Assembly: GCA_937997955.1 (NCBI GenBank)
Contig: CALLDR010000020.1
Span: 1 to 37,444 of the forward strand
From: an uncultured Emergencia sp.
GTDB taxonomy: Bacteria > Bacillota > Clostridia > Peptostreptococcales > Anaerovoracaceae
Reading direction: 5' to 3'
Length of the DNA: 37,444 bases
The notes under the pieces are model-generated. The model was not told the origin of the DNA. It did no database searches and saw only the letters and a list, made by a program, of their open reading frames with translations. The position numbers were made by a program, and so were the translations under genes. The number at the start of each line of letters is the position of its first letter. The first letter of the stretch is position 1. Of the stretch, positions 1 to 7,991 are shown one piece after another.

Positions 1-635
1 TCAAAAAGGGATCGGATGAAATTCGTCATTTCATCGTAAAAGCCCGCGAACCAGGCGTTCTCCAGCGGCACGTCGTATTCGTCGATAAGGATGATACACT
101 TGCGGCCGTGGTATTTTTCCAGGCATCCGGACAGGGTTTTAAGTCCGTCGGCATAGAGCTCTTCTTTTGCCTCAGCGTTCAGAACCGCCTGAAACGCTTC
201 TCTCTCCTGCTTCTCCAGTGCGCTGCATTTCAGCACATAACTATGCCTTTCAAATTCCCTGATGATCTCCTTTTTCAGCATTTCATATGCCAATGCATAA
301 TTAGGCTGCTTCCCAGACTTCAGCGACAGGTTGATGACCGGGTACTGCTGCTGGTGCTGCAGGTACTTGTCTCCGCAGGCTGAGATGACCAGTCCATCAA
401 AGATGTATCCGTTGTCGATTCTGCTGCCGTCCGACTTTCTCTCATCCTCGAAGAAGCGCCTGAACATGCTCTGGTTCAGGGTCTTGCCGAACCGCCGCGG
501 CCGGGTGAACAGGGTGACCTTGGAATGATTGTCGATAAAACTTTTCAGCACGAATGTTTTATCCACATAATACATATCTTTGTTTACAAGCTCTCGCAGA
601 TCTTCATATCCAATGGGAATCGTCTTTTTACTCAT
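1..635 (-). CDS. AAA-ATPase-like / DUF1703 family protein, 5' part only
   Basis: This open frame of 211 codons runs off the left edge, so only the N-terminal part is visible. It carries the family signature RPRRFGKT (residues 45-52), a divergent P-loop, and a Walker B-like LIDEYD (183-188). These match the AAA-ATPase-like family (PF09820), whose members usually end in a PD-(D/E)XK nuclease-like DUF1703 domain; that part would lie outside the window. I chose the ATG at 635 because AGGTGA sits 6 nt upstream; the ATG at 639 runs straight into a stop. The function of the family is not well established. It is abundant and multicopy in gut Bacteroidota and Clostridia and is sometimes suspected of a mobile or defence role. 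A promoter is visible at 678-706. Family assignment is firm, role unknown. Confidence 0.85.
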   Translation of the reverse strand, partial: MSKKTIPIGYEDLRELVNKDMYYVDKTFVLKSFIDNHSKVTLFTRPRRFGKTLNQSMFRRFFEDERKSDGSRIDNGYIFDGLVISACGDKYLQHQQQYPVINLSLKSGKQPNYALAYEMLKKEIIREFERHSYVLKCSALEKQEREAFQAVLNAEAKEELYADGLKTLSGCLEKYHGRKCIILIDEYDVPLENAWFAGFYDEMTNFIRSLF

Positions 636-677
636 TCATCTCACCTCGCTCTGTCTTCGCAACTTCATCTATTTTCC

Positions 678-706
678 AGTATACCCTAAACCAGCGCAAA
701 TCACAA
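678..706 (-). promoter_or_regulatory. Sigma-A promoter for the AAA-ATPase-like gene
   Basis: On the minus strand, TTGTGA (701-706) and TATACT (678-683) are separated by exactly 17 nt, about 43 nt upstream of the start codon. The -35 box overlaps the T-tract of the preceding terminator. Confidence 0.6.
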
Positions 707-736
707 GAAAAAAGCGCCGAACCACCGTACGCTTTT
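704..736 (-). terminator. Rho-independent terminator of the MFS-MocR-M20 operon
   Basis: On the minus strand AAAAGCG (730-736) pairs with CGCTTTT (710-716) around a 13-nt loop. The pairing continues into a T-rich tail, about 50 nt after the stop of the M20 gene. The stem is short, so it may be of moderate strength. Confidence 0.5.
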
Positions 737-766
737 CCCTACCGTTCTTTTGTGACAAAATTTGCC

Positions 767-794
767 GCCGCTTATTTTACGCCGCTTATTTTAC
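767..794. repeat. 14-bp perfect tandem duplication at the M20 stop codon
   Basis: GCCGCTTATTTTAC occurs at 767-780 and again at 781-794. The second copy contains the stop codon of the minus-strand M20 gene. On that strand each copy reads GTAAAATAA, so each would encode Val-Lys-stop. It looks like a small replication-slippage duplication with no effect on the protein. Confidence 0.8.
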
Positions 795-2072
795 CTCATG
801 CAACTCTTCCAGCGCGTGGAGCCCCACTTCGATGGCCGCCGGTATACAGTCTTCGTCTAAGTCGAACTCGGCATTGTGCACCGGCTGGGTGGTGTCGGTG
901 CCGATGCCTACGTAGGTTCCCACGCCGCCGTTTTCCTGCACCTTGGTAATCATAACCGCGGCGTCGTCGGTGCCGCCCACGTTGCCCTCGAAGTAGATCT
1001 TTTCGAACCAAGGCACCTTGCCGGCCGCCCGCTGAATGACCTCCATGATGGCGTCGTCGCTTTTCCCCGCAGGCACTTCGCCGTAGTCCACGTAAGTGTA
1101 GTCCATGTCATAGGCCCTGGCGGAGCCGTCCAGAATATCAAAGACCCGTTTGCCCGCGTACGCCGCGATCTCCGGCGTCTCTCCCCGGTATTCCACACGG
1201 ACCAAGGCGTTAGGCGCGATGGTGTTGGCCGCTACGCCCGCGTGGATCTCGCCTACGTTGACCCTGCACAGTCCCGCCTCGTGAGGCGCGATGGCGTGGA
1301 TGTTCATAGACGCGGAGCAGGCCGCCAGCAGAGCGTTCTTCCCCTCCTGAGACGCGCCGCACGGATGAGCGGCTTTGCCGTGGAAATAGACGTCCAGCTG
1401 CCGGTCGCTGAGGAAATCGTTGCAGCCGCAGCAGATGGTACGAGACGGCAGCGGTCTGTTCTCCGCGCTGAGTGCCACGTGGAAGGCGATAAAGTGCTTC
1501 ACATCGTCCAGATGGCCCTTGTCGACGACGGACTGGGCGCCGTAGAAGGTCTCCTCCGCTGGCTGGAAAATCAGCTTGATCCTGCCGCAGAGAGCATCTT
1601 TTCTCTCCTGCAGTCCGGCCGCGATGCCAAGACCCATGGCCGTATGCGCGTCGTGGCCGCAGGCGTGGACCAGATCCTCGTGGCAGGAGCAATAACCTTC
1701 GTCAAAAGGCCGGTAGCCCTCCTTTTTCGGCTCTTCATAAGGCAGGCAGTCGATATCAAAGCGGAGAGCCGTTACCGGACCTTCTCTGCCCGTGTCCAGC
1801 ACCGCGATGACGCCCGGCCATCCCTTTGTTCTCTCCACAAAGGCCGGGTCCGCGCCCTGGGCCAGAGCCTGTTCCTTTGCCGCGGCAATTTCCTCCGCCG
1901 TCGGACGCACTACCTCCTCTACGGTGTCTGTGTTGACCACGTCCGGCCCCATGAGGCACGCATAGCCCATGCCCGTCAAAATTTCCGCCACTCTGGCGCT
2001 GGTCCTGATCTCACGCCATCCATATTCCGGATATCTATGGAACTCGCGCCGATATTCGATAAACTGATTCAT
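786..2072 (-). CDS. M20-family amidohydrolase, AbgA-like
   Basis: The protein has 428 residues, the usual length for p-aminobenzoyl-glutamate hydrolase subunit A (AbgA) and related M20D metallopeptidases, which cleave N-acyl or N-aroyl amino acids in the cytoplasm. The metal-binding pattern is visible: HACGHDAH at 136-143 (Cys138, His140), PAEE at 171-174, His198 in AFHVA, and a late HNAEF segment near the C-terminus. FDIDCLPYEE near residue 105 is the usual Asp-containing strand. Its ATG overlaps the stop of the upstream MocR gene in an ATGA arrangement, with GAGGGG about 9 nt before, so the two are translationally coupled. It is the last gene of an operon with a transporter and a regulator, which suggests that the transporter brings in its substrate. 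The exact substrate (aminobenzoyl-glutamate, an acyl amino acid or a dipeptide) cannot be read from sequence. Confidence 0.88.
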   Translation of the reverse strand: MNQFIEYRREFHRYPEYGWREIRTSARVAEILTGMGYACLMGPDVVNTDTVEEVVRPTAEEIAAAKEQALAQGADPAFVERTKGWPGVIAVLDTGREGPVTALRFDIDCLPYEEPKKEGYRPFDEGYCSCHEDLVHACGHDAHTAMGLGIAAGLQERKDALCGRIKLIFQPAEETFYGAQSVVDKGHLDDVKHFIAFHVALSAENRPLPSRTICCGCNDFLSDRQLDVYFHGKAAHPCGASQEGKNALLAACSASMNIHAIAPHEAGLCRVNVGEIHAGVAANTIAPNALVRVEYRGETPEIAAYAGKRVFDILDGSARAYDMDYTYVDYGEVPAGKSDDAIMEVIQRAAGKVPWFEKIYFEGNVGGTDDAAVMITKVQENGGVGTYVGIGTDTTQPVHNAEFDLDEDCIPAAIEVGLHALEELHEVK

Positions 2073-3535
2073 AATTTTGTCCCCTCTTTCTCTTTATTCT
2101 TTATCCTGCAGGCGTCCAGGGCCTCGCCCAGAAGCCGGACGCCCCGGCAGATTTCATCATCGCTGACATTGGAGAAGCACAGCCTGATATGCTCCTCGTC
2201 CTGGCCGTTTTGGCGGTAGAACACCCAGCCGGGCATGACCAGTACGCCCCTCTCTCTGGCGGCCTCAAACAGATCCCTCGCGCCGATGCCCTCTTCCAGC
2301 CTGCACCAGATCAAAAGGCCCCCTTCGGGTTTTTCGCAGGTGATCCCGCGGTCCCTGATCTTGTCCAGCTCACCGCACAGCAGATCCCGCTTCCTTCGAT
2401 AGTGGGATACCATCTGCTCCGCATGAGCATCGTAAAAGCCTCTGTCCACATAGGCGTTGAACAGATACTGCCCCATGCTGCCCAGCATGGCTTCATCCAT
2501 TTCCATGACCCGGCTCAGCATTTCGATCAGATCCGTCGGCCCCACAACATACCCAATCTTCACGCCGTAAGGGAAGGTCAGGTTGAAGGAATCCACGTAC
2601 ACCACGGAGCGGTTTCGGTCCAGCACGTAGAGGCTGGGCGGCTCCTGCTCGGAATAGCTCAGCTCCCTCTGATAGTCCTCCTCAATGATCGGCACGTTGT
2701 TTTCCTCCGCGATCTGAAGCAGACGCAGCCGCTTTTCCAGAGACATGACCGCGCCGGTCGGGTTGTGGAAGTTGGGAATGGTGTAGATGAACTTGGGCCG
2801 GTGCTTTTTCACCGCCGTTTCCAGCGCCGCCATGTCCATGCCGTCCGCTTCCATGGGCACCGTGATCACACAGATGCCTTTGTTCCGGAAGATGCCCGCG
2901 TTGTCAGGCACCATCGGTTCCTCCGCCACGATGCAGTCGCCCGCTTTGACGTACAGGGACATCAGGTAACTGAGCGCCTGGTTGGTCTCCGCTACGACGG
3001 CGATATGCTTCGGCTTGACATAGATGTTCCGCCTGGACAGAATACGGCAGATGTTCTTTTTCAAATGGGCCGTCTCCCCGCCCTCTTCTCTGGAAAAAAG
3101 CTGCTGAAGCACGTCGTCCATGCCGCAGATGGGATCAAATTTCTTGTCCATGACGATGCCGCCGAAGGAGATGCAGTTTCTGCTCTCAGACTCCCAGAAG
3201 ATGTCCATGAACTTCTTTTCCGCGCTGTTGAAATCGTACTGAATGGCTTTTTCCAACGGAAAAAACCGCTGGACGAAGCCTGGACTCTCAGCGGGCGCCT
3301 CTACAAAATAGCCTCTGGGCTGCTGCCGTGAAGCCAGAACAAGGCCCTTGGAGACCAACTCTCCATAGGCCTTGACCACTGTATTTCGGTGCACGTCCAG
3401 CTCGGCCGCAAGCTTCCTTTCAGAAGGAAGCTTGTAGCCTTTCACCAAACGGTTTTCTTTGATCATATATTCAATTGCATCAGAAATCTGCAGATATACA
3501 GGCTTTCTGTCGTCCCTGTCAATATTGATCTTCAT
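2069..3535 (-). CDS. MocR-type GntR regulator with PLP-Lys-less aminotransferase domain
   Basis: A 488-residue protein: N-terminal GntR-type winged helix (about 10-78; LPSERKLAAELDVHRNTVVK is characteristic) joined to a class I aminotransferase-like domain (about 115-475). MocR regulators use the second domain to sense PLP or an amino compound. NFHNPTG (255-261), Asp287 in EEDY and Arg451 in IRLCFS are all in place. However, the segment expected to read SFSK with the Schiff-base lysine reads SFNL (316-319). The landmarks around it (Pro322, Lys326, Gly328-Tyr329) align without a gap, so Leu319 replaces the lysine. The domain therefore cannot form the internal aldimine in the normal way. The gene lies 12 nt after the MFS gene and overlaps the M20 gene by 4 nt, so it probably controls its own operon. 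Confidence 0.9.
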   Translation of the reverse strand: MKINIDRDDRKPVYLQISDAIEYMIKENRLVKGYKLPSERKLAAELDVHRNTVVKAYGELVSKGLVLASRQQPRGYFVEAPAESPGFVQRFFPLEKAIQYDFNSAEKKFMDIFWESESRNCISFGGIVMDKKFDPICGMDDVLQQLFSREEGGETAHLKKNICRILSRRNIYVKPKHIAVVAETNQALSYLMSLYVKAGDCIVAEEPMVPDNAGIFRNKGICVITVPMEADGMDMAALETAVKKHRPKFIYTIPNFHNPTGAVMSLEKRLRLLQIAEENNVPIIEEDYQRELSYSEQEPPSLYVLDRNRSVVYVDSFNLTFPYGVKIGYVVGPTDLIEMLSRVMEMDEAMLGSMGQYLFNAYVDRGFYDAHAEQMVSHYRRKRDLLCGELDKIRDRGITCEKPEGGLLIWCRLEEGIGARDLFEAARERGVLVMPGWVFYRQNGQDEEHIRLCFSNVSDDEICRGVRLLGEALDACRIKNKEKEGTKL

Positions 3536-3547
3536 ATTTACCAGCTT

Positions 3548-4807
3548 TTATTTTTCGCCCGCGGCCATCTTTTTTCTGTATCTGTCCCAGATCAGCAGCG
3601 CCGCGATACCGATGATCATGATGATGGTGATAGCGATGAACATGTAGCGATAGCCCTCTTCACCGTAGCTGTCCAGCAGCTTTCCTGCCACGAAGGAAAC
3701 GAACACCTCCGGAAGATAACCCAGCGTACAGATCAGGCCGATAGCCGTGCCGGACACTCTCAGCGGAATGCCGCCCTCTTCCATCATGGAGAATACCAGG
3801 TTGTATCCGCCGTACATGCCGGCATAGATCAAGATGCACAGGACGACGAACAGGGTGGAGCTCATGCCGCTCATGATCAGGATCAGGAAGGTGCCGACAG
3901 CCATCAGGGAGAAGGTCACGTACATGACCTTGGATCTTCCGATCCTGTCGGCGATGATGCCGCTGCCGAAGGCCGCCACAGGTCTTACGTACTGAGCCGC
4001 GATGGTGACGATAGCGCCTGCCGCGGCTGCCATGCCGAAGTGGGAGGTGGCGTACGGAGTGAAATAGTAGAACGCGATGTTCATGGTGTAGGTGCAGCAG
4101 AGGATCAGAGACAGAATCCATACAGCAGGCATCTTGATGACTTCGATGACCTGCGCGGTGGAAATCTTCTCCGGCTTGTCCTCGGCGCTGGCGGCGGCCG
4201 GCTTTTCCTCCTTCAGCAGGAAGAACAGCAGGATGCCCAGCACGATGGCTACGATGGAATAGTAGATGATGACGCCGTTTAAGCCTGCCAGATCGCTGGA
4301 AACCTTGCTGAAATAGCCGAAGATGGACACGATACAGACGCCGTCGATGGCGTATACGATACCTCTTCCGCCGTCCATGAAGCCGTAGGCCTTGCTCTGC
4401 TCATTCTCGTTGGCGATCTCACGCAGGCTCTTCAGCAGAGACGGCCAGAACGCGAACAGGGATGTGAAGCCCCACAGCGCGTAAATGCACAGCAGCATCA
4501 CGTAGTTAGGATGCAGCAGATGAAGCAGTCCGCCGACGCCAGTCAATACCAGAGACGCGGACATCAGTTTTCTGGTGGATACCATGTCAGCGACAACGCC
4601 GCCGAATAAATAAGAGATCATTCCGAAGATACCAAACATGGAGCCGAAGGTACCCATCTGCGTGTTGGTCAGATTGTAGGCTTCCAGATATGCGTCGTAG
4701 AAGTACGATCTGAAATAGGGTAATCCGTAGATCATCGCGCCGGCGATGGTGATGATTACCAGGTGAAACATGTGCTTTTTCAGCTTTGAACCATTATCTG
4801 CACTCAT
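3548..4807 (-). CDS. MFS transporter, organophosphate/YihN-like type
   Basis: A 419-residue integral membrane protein with about 12 hydrophobic segments and a central charged loop (about 205-225, PAAASAEDKPEK). It belongs to the major facilitator superfamily. The N-terminal half has the typical loop GGVVADMVSTRKLM between TM2 and TM3, equivalent to the MFS signature GxLaDrxGrr, and GIIADRIGRSKVM repeats it in the second half. The overall look is closest to NarK/YihN-like symporters. It is the first gene of the operon with MocR and an M20 amidohydrolase (12-nt gap), so it probably imports an N-acylated amino acid or small peptide that M20 then hydrolyses. AGGAGG lies 9 nt before the ATG. Substrate is inference. 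Confidence 0.85.
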   Translation of the reverse strand: MSADNGSKLKKHMFHLVIITIAGAMIYGLPYFRSYFYDAYLEAYNLTNTQMGTFGSMFGIFGMISYLFGGVVADMVSTRKLMSASLVLTGVGGLLHLLHPNYVMLLCIYALWGFTSLFAFWPSLLKSLREIANENEQSKAYGFMDGGRGIVYAIDGVCIVSIFGYFSKVSSDLAGLNGVIIYYSIVAIVLGILLFFLLKEEKPAAASAEDKPEKISTAQVIEVIKMPAVWILSLILCCTYTMNIAFYYFTPYATSHFGMAAAAGAIVTIAAQYVRPVAAFGSGIIADRIGRSKVMYVTFSLMAVGTFLILIMSGMSSTLFVVLCILIYAGMYGGYNLVFSMMEEGGIPLRVSGTAIGLICTLGYLPEVFVSFVAGKLLDSYGEEGYRYMFIAITIIMIIGIAALLIWDRYRKKMAAGEK

Positions 4808-5037
4808 TTCTCTTTGTCCTCCTTTTTTAATAAAGCGATTCTTTTTCTTTATTTTACAAAAAAATCAGACGAAATGAGAGTGCCAAAAAAAATTAAAATG
4901 GTTCCCCGCCGTAGTCCAAAACGGGAAAAATACGGCAAAATACGGTAGAAGCGGTAAAAGCCGTAAACTCCGGCCGTGCCCCGCCAAAAGGTCAAAAAGC
5001 AAAGGCCAAAAAACAGAAGGCAGCTGCACACAGAGAA

Positions 5038-5068
5038 AGCTGCCTGAACCAGAAAGACGCAGGCAGCT
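5038..5068 (-). terminator. Hairpin downstream of the OFA transporter gene
   Basis: AGCTGCCT (5038-5045) and AGGCAGCT (5061-5068) form a perfect 8-bp stem with a 15-nt loop, 35 nt past the stop of the minus-strand gene. The minus-strand tail is TTCTCT, so the U-tract is weak. The rest of 4808-5102 holds only short purine-rich, cgg/aaa-rich sequence and the leader of the MFS gene. Confidence 0.45.
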
Positions 5069-5102
5069 CTTTTGACATATATTCTGTTTTCACTTTTTAC
5101 TT

Positions 5103-6314
5103 TTACTTTTTTATACTTTTTGCCGTCAGCTCCAGCAAGGCCGCCAGGACAGCGCCTGCCACAGCCAATACGATGATCATCAGGAAGGTGGTCTGGTATT
5201 CGCCGCCAGCCTTTTCCAGCAGTACGCTGGAGAGCATAGGCCCCAGGATAGCGGCAGGGATCAGCTGGAAGTTAGCCAGGCTGAAGTTCACCGCGTAGTA
5301 CTTAGGGCCGAATACGCTGTGGATTACCGCGGACGTCAGAGGCGGCGTCCCTCCATAGCTGAGGCCCACCAGGATCAGGCCTGCCAGGATCAGCATCGCC
5401 TGCTGGGTTACAGCGCCCAGCGTCAGGCTGGCTCCCGCCAGAAACAGGATCACAGTGGTCAGTATCATGCTGAACCGGCGTCCCTTGCTGTCAAACAGCG
5501 CGCCGTTCAGCAGCCGGCCGCCGCCGTTGAAGATGGACACGATCAGTCCCAGCACGGCTGGAAGGCCGAAAGAAACCGCAATCGTAGCGGCGGTATTGAT
5601 GACTAAAAGACCGCCCGCGCTGATTACGATGCCCCAGAGGACGTAGCACCAGAAAAACGATGTGCGAAGCATTTCACTGGCAGTGTAATTTCTGCCTTCT
5701 GACGCTTCCGCTTCACTGGCGCTTTCCGTCGTCTCCGCAGGCGATTGCATAAAGAAAGAACCGATGAGCATGACGATGGCTACAGCAAAAGCCAGAATGA
5801 AAAAGGTCTGAAAGACACCTTTCCACGCGATGATGCTGCCTGCCGTACCTCCGAGCAGGATGCCGCCACAGCCAAAGCACATCAGGAGTACCCCGGAAGA
5901 CAGGCCTGCCTTGTCGGGAAACCACCGGCTGATGGTGCCGAGAACCACATTGTATCCCATGCCAACGCCGGTACCGCATAATACTCCGTAAAAAATATAC
6001 AGAAGGAGAAGGCTGCGCTCCGGGTTTTGCGGATCAAGCCTTGAGGCACCGATGAATCCTATAAACAGCGCCGCCGCGGCGATCTGCGCGATGCGCCTGC
6101 CAGAAATTTTCCGGCTGAGTTTTCCGCTGAGGAATCCGCCAAGACAAAAGAATATCATGGAAATCGTAAAGGTCAGGGACAGGTCAGACACCGACCAGTC
6201 CGGGAAGACCGCGCCGAGGGGTTCCCGGAAAATGGACCATGCGTATAGAAGACCTACAAACAACAGCATGACTGCCCCCACAGCTAAATATATCCATCTT
6301 TTTTTGCTGTTCAT
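5103..6314 (-). CDS. OFA-family MFS transporter (oxalate/formate antiporter type)
   Basis: A 403-residue membrane protein with 12 predicted hydrophobic segments. The first helix, LLYAWSIFREPL near residue 22, is typical of the oxalate/formate antiporter (OFA) group of the major facilitator superfamily. GVLCGTGVGMGYNVVLGTISRWFPDKAGLSSG around residues 110-140 is the classic OFA segment in TM4-TM5. The central loop is acidic (about 193-207). It lies 32 nt after the NSS transporter gene with its own AAAGGAG site, so the two share a transcript. Family members exchange carboxylates; the pairing suggests co-operation in moving an amino acid and its carboxylate end product, but this is inference. 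Confidence 0.85.
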   Translation of the reverse strand: MNSKKRWIYLAVGAVMLLFVGLLYAWSIFREPLGAVFPDWSVSDLSLTFTISMIFFCLGGFLSGKLSRKISGRRIAQIAAAALFIGFIGASRLDPQNPERSLLLLYIFYGVLCGTGVGMGYNVVLGTISRWFPDKAGLSSGVLLMCFGCGGILLGGTAGSIIAWKGVFQTFFILAFAVAIVMLIGSFFMQSPAETTESASEAEASEGRNYTASEMLRTSFFWCYVLWGIVISAGGLLVINTAATIAVSFGLPAVLGLIVSIFNGGGRLLNGALFDSKGRRFSMILTTVILFLAGASLTLGAVTQQAMLILAGLILVGLSYGGTPPLTSAVIHSVFGPKYYAVNFSLANFQLIPAAILGPMLSSVLLEKAGGEYQTTFLMIIVLAVAGAVLAALLELTAKSIKK

Positions 6315-6346
6315 AAAGATTAACGCTCCTTTTTTATAGAATAACC

Positions 6347-7702
6347 CTAGCCAATCATCTGTGTAATGAAGATAATCGCGATGGCAATCGGGCTGATAAA
6401 TTTAACGCTGACAGTCAGCCATACTTTGACATACTTGTTCTTTACATTGATAGCTTCCAGGAAATTATCGATACCCCAGACATATCCGACAAAGATGGCG
6501 ATGACGAACGCGCCTACAACCAGCAGGATATTGCTGACCAGGAAGTCGAAGATGTGGAATACACTCTGAGACAAAGCGGACGGAATCGCCAGCAGGATCA
6601 GCAGAATCAGGGTGATGGCCATAGCCTTGCCCCGGCTGATGTCCACGATGCCGCGGATAAATCCGATAATGCCCTCCAGGCTTCCTACCATGGTGGTCAG
6701 AGCCGCGATGAAGAATCCGAAGTAGAACAGTACGCCTATGATTCTTCCACCCGGGATCTGGGCGAATACGCTGGTCAGTGTGATAAAGGTCAGTCCGGAA
6801 CCCTCAGACGGCTGCAGACCGTAAGCGAATACCATCGGAAAGATCATGGAACCGGCCATGAGACCCGCTACGACGATGCCGCCGCAGATGATCGTGGAGC
6901 TCGGAACCAGGTTCTGTTTCGGATTTCCGATGTAGGAACCGAATACCATGGAACTGAGCATTCCGATGCCTACCGCGAAAAATGCCTGTCCCAGCGCAGC
7001 CTGAACGGCGTCCATACCGAAGCTGGAAAAATCAGGCTTCAGCAGGAATGCAAGACCGTCTCCCGCGCCTGGCAGACGCAGTCCTAAGACGATGAGTACG
7101 ACCATGATGACGGCCAGAACCGGCAGCATGTACTTTGACAGCTTTTCCACGCCGCCCTGGAGACCGCCTCGCAGGATCAGGGCAACGATAGCCAGACTGA
7201 GAAGACACCACAGCGCCTGCTGTGAAAAACTTCCGGCAAAGGAATTATAGTAGTCTGAAAGCTCCTTGCCCTCCATTCCTGTGAAGTATCCGGTCGCTGT
7301 ACGGAACATGTAGTTCAGCACTGTTCCATAGACCGTGATGGTATATGCATTGAGAATCAGCGACGTAGCTGCATGCATGTAACCCGCGAAATACCATTTC
7401 TTCCCCGGCGCCAGCTGTTTATATGCCGCGGCAGGGGTTTTCTTTGTAGAGAAACCGATGGACATCTCTGCTGTCAGCAGAGGAATGCAGATCAAAATGA
7501 TGATGATGATATAAGTAACTAAGAAAAGTGCGCCTCCGTTAGATCCGCAGACATATGGAAATCTCCATAGAGAACCAACGCCTACTACAAAGCCAATACA
7601 GACCATTAAGAATCCGAAGAAAGAACTAAACTGCTCTTTCGCGTTGCCGCCCGTCGATTCGAGGGTCGGATTTGTGTTCGTGTTCATATTATTACTGCTC
7701 AT
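6347..7702 (-). CDS. Sodium-dependent transporter, NSS/SNF family
   Basis: A 451-residue, 11-12-helix membrane protein. GFVVGVGSLWRFPYVCGSNGGALF near residues 37-60 is the hallmark first helix of the neurotransmitter:sodium symporter (SNF) family, containing the unwound segment that binds Na+ and substrate. FFAVGIGMLSSMVFGSYI (TM6) is also typical. Bacterial relatives (TnaT, LeuT, MhsT) import amino acids such as tryptophan or leucine. AAAGGAG precedes the ATG by 6 nt. The promoter at 7812-7840 is strong, and the leader holds an 18-bp motif also found at the amino acid dehydrogenase promoter. It is followed by the OFA transporter. Amino acid import is likely; the substrate is not readable. 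Confidence 0.92.
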   Translation of the reverse strand: MSSNNMNTNTNPTLESTGGNAKEQFSSFFGFLMVCIGFVVGVGSLWRFPYVCGSNGGALFLVTYIIIIILICIPLLTAEMSIGFSTKKTPAAAYKQLAPGKKWYFAGYMHAATSLILNAYTITVYGTVLNYMFRTATGYFTGMEGKELSDYYNSFAGSFSQQALWCLLSLAIVALILRGGLQGGVEKLSKYMLPVLAVIMVVLIVLGLRLPGAGDGLAFLLKPDFSSFGMDAVQAALGQAFFAVGIGMLSSMVFGSYIGNPKQNLVPSSTIICGGIVVAGLMAGSMIFPMVFAYGLQPSEGSGLTFITLTSVFAQIPGGRIIGVLFYFGFFIAALTTMVGSLEGIIGFIRGIVDISRGKAMAITLILLILLAIPSALSQSVFHIFDFLVSNILLVVGAFVIAIFVGYVWGIDNFLEAINVKNKYVKVWLTVSVKFISPIAIAIIFITQMIG

Positions 7703-7780
7703 GACTTTCTCCTTTCAAAATCTGTTTAACATGAGCGAAATCTGCGCCGCCAGCGACTCTTCGGCAGCGCAAATAATTTA

Positions 7781-7798
7781 TTTACACGAAATAGAAAA
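7781..7798. promoter_or_regulatory. Candidate operator TTTACACGARATAGAAAA, copy 1
   Basis: TTTACACGAAATAGAAAA lies 13 nt downstream of the NSS -10 box, so it covers the transcription start region. 17 of 18 bases match the site at 8909-8926 at the dehydrogenase promoter. A regulator gene (YheO/DauR-like) lies between the two sites. The orientation relative to transcription is opposite in the two copies. Confidence 0.5.
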
Positions 7799-7811
7799 TT
7801 ATTATGAAAAA

Positions 7812-7840
7812 ATAGTACCACGACGCCCGTCCCGTGTCAA
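7812..7840 (-). promoter_or_regulatory. Sigma-A promoter for the NSS-OFA operon
   Basis: On the minus strand TTGACA (7835-7840), 17 nt, TACTAT (7812-7817). It is a near-consensus promoter with a leader of about 100 nt. Confidence 0.8.
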
Positions 7841-7909
7841 TAAAAAATTTCGTTTTTTCGACAAAATTGCAAAATTCAAAATATTTTACGCGATTTTTTT
7901 CGATTTTCC

Positions 7910-7938
7910 TTGACTCCGAACCTAAATTAAGATATAAT
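7910..7938 (+). promoter_or_regulatory. Sigma-A promoter for the YheO-like regulator
   Basis: TTGACT (7910-7915), 17 nt, TATAAT (7933-7938), about 47 nt before the start codon. It is divergent from the NSS promoter, with about 70 bp between the two -35 boxes. Confidence 0.85.
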
Positions 7939-7991
7939 GTGCGCATTCGTTTCGAGTTAACCAGTTTATCAGGCGAGGAGGTTTTAACATC

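Noticed and set aside
876..2219. 447-codon open frame on the plus strand
   Set aside because: It is antisense to the M20 gene and shows no family features; long antisense frames are common in GC-biased codons.
4870..4886. Sigma-54-like TTGGCAC box upstream of the MFS operon
   Set aside because: The -12 half reads TTTC instead of TTGC and there is no enhancer-binding protein gene nearby, so evidence is too weak.
4849..5031. 60-residue open frame in the spacer before the OFA gene
   Set aside because: It has no ribosome binding site, low-complexity composition and no recognisable feature.
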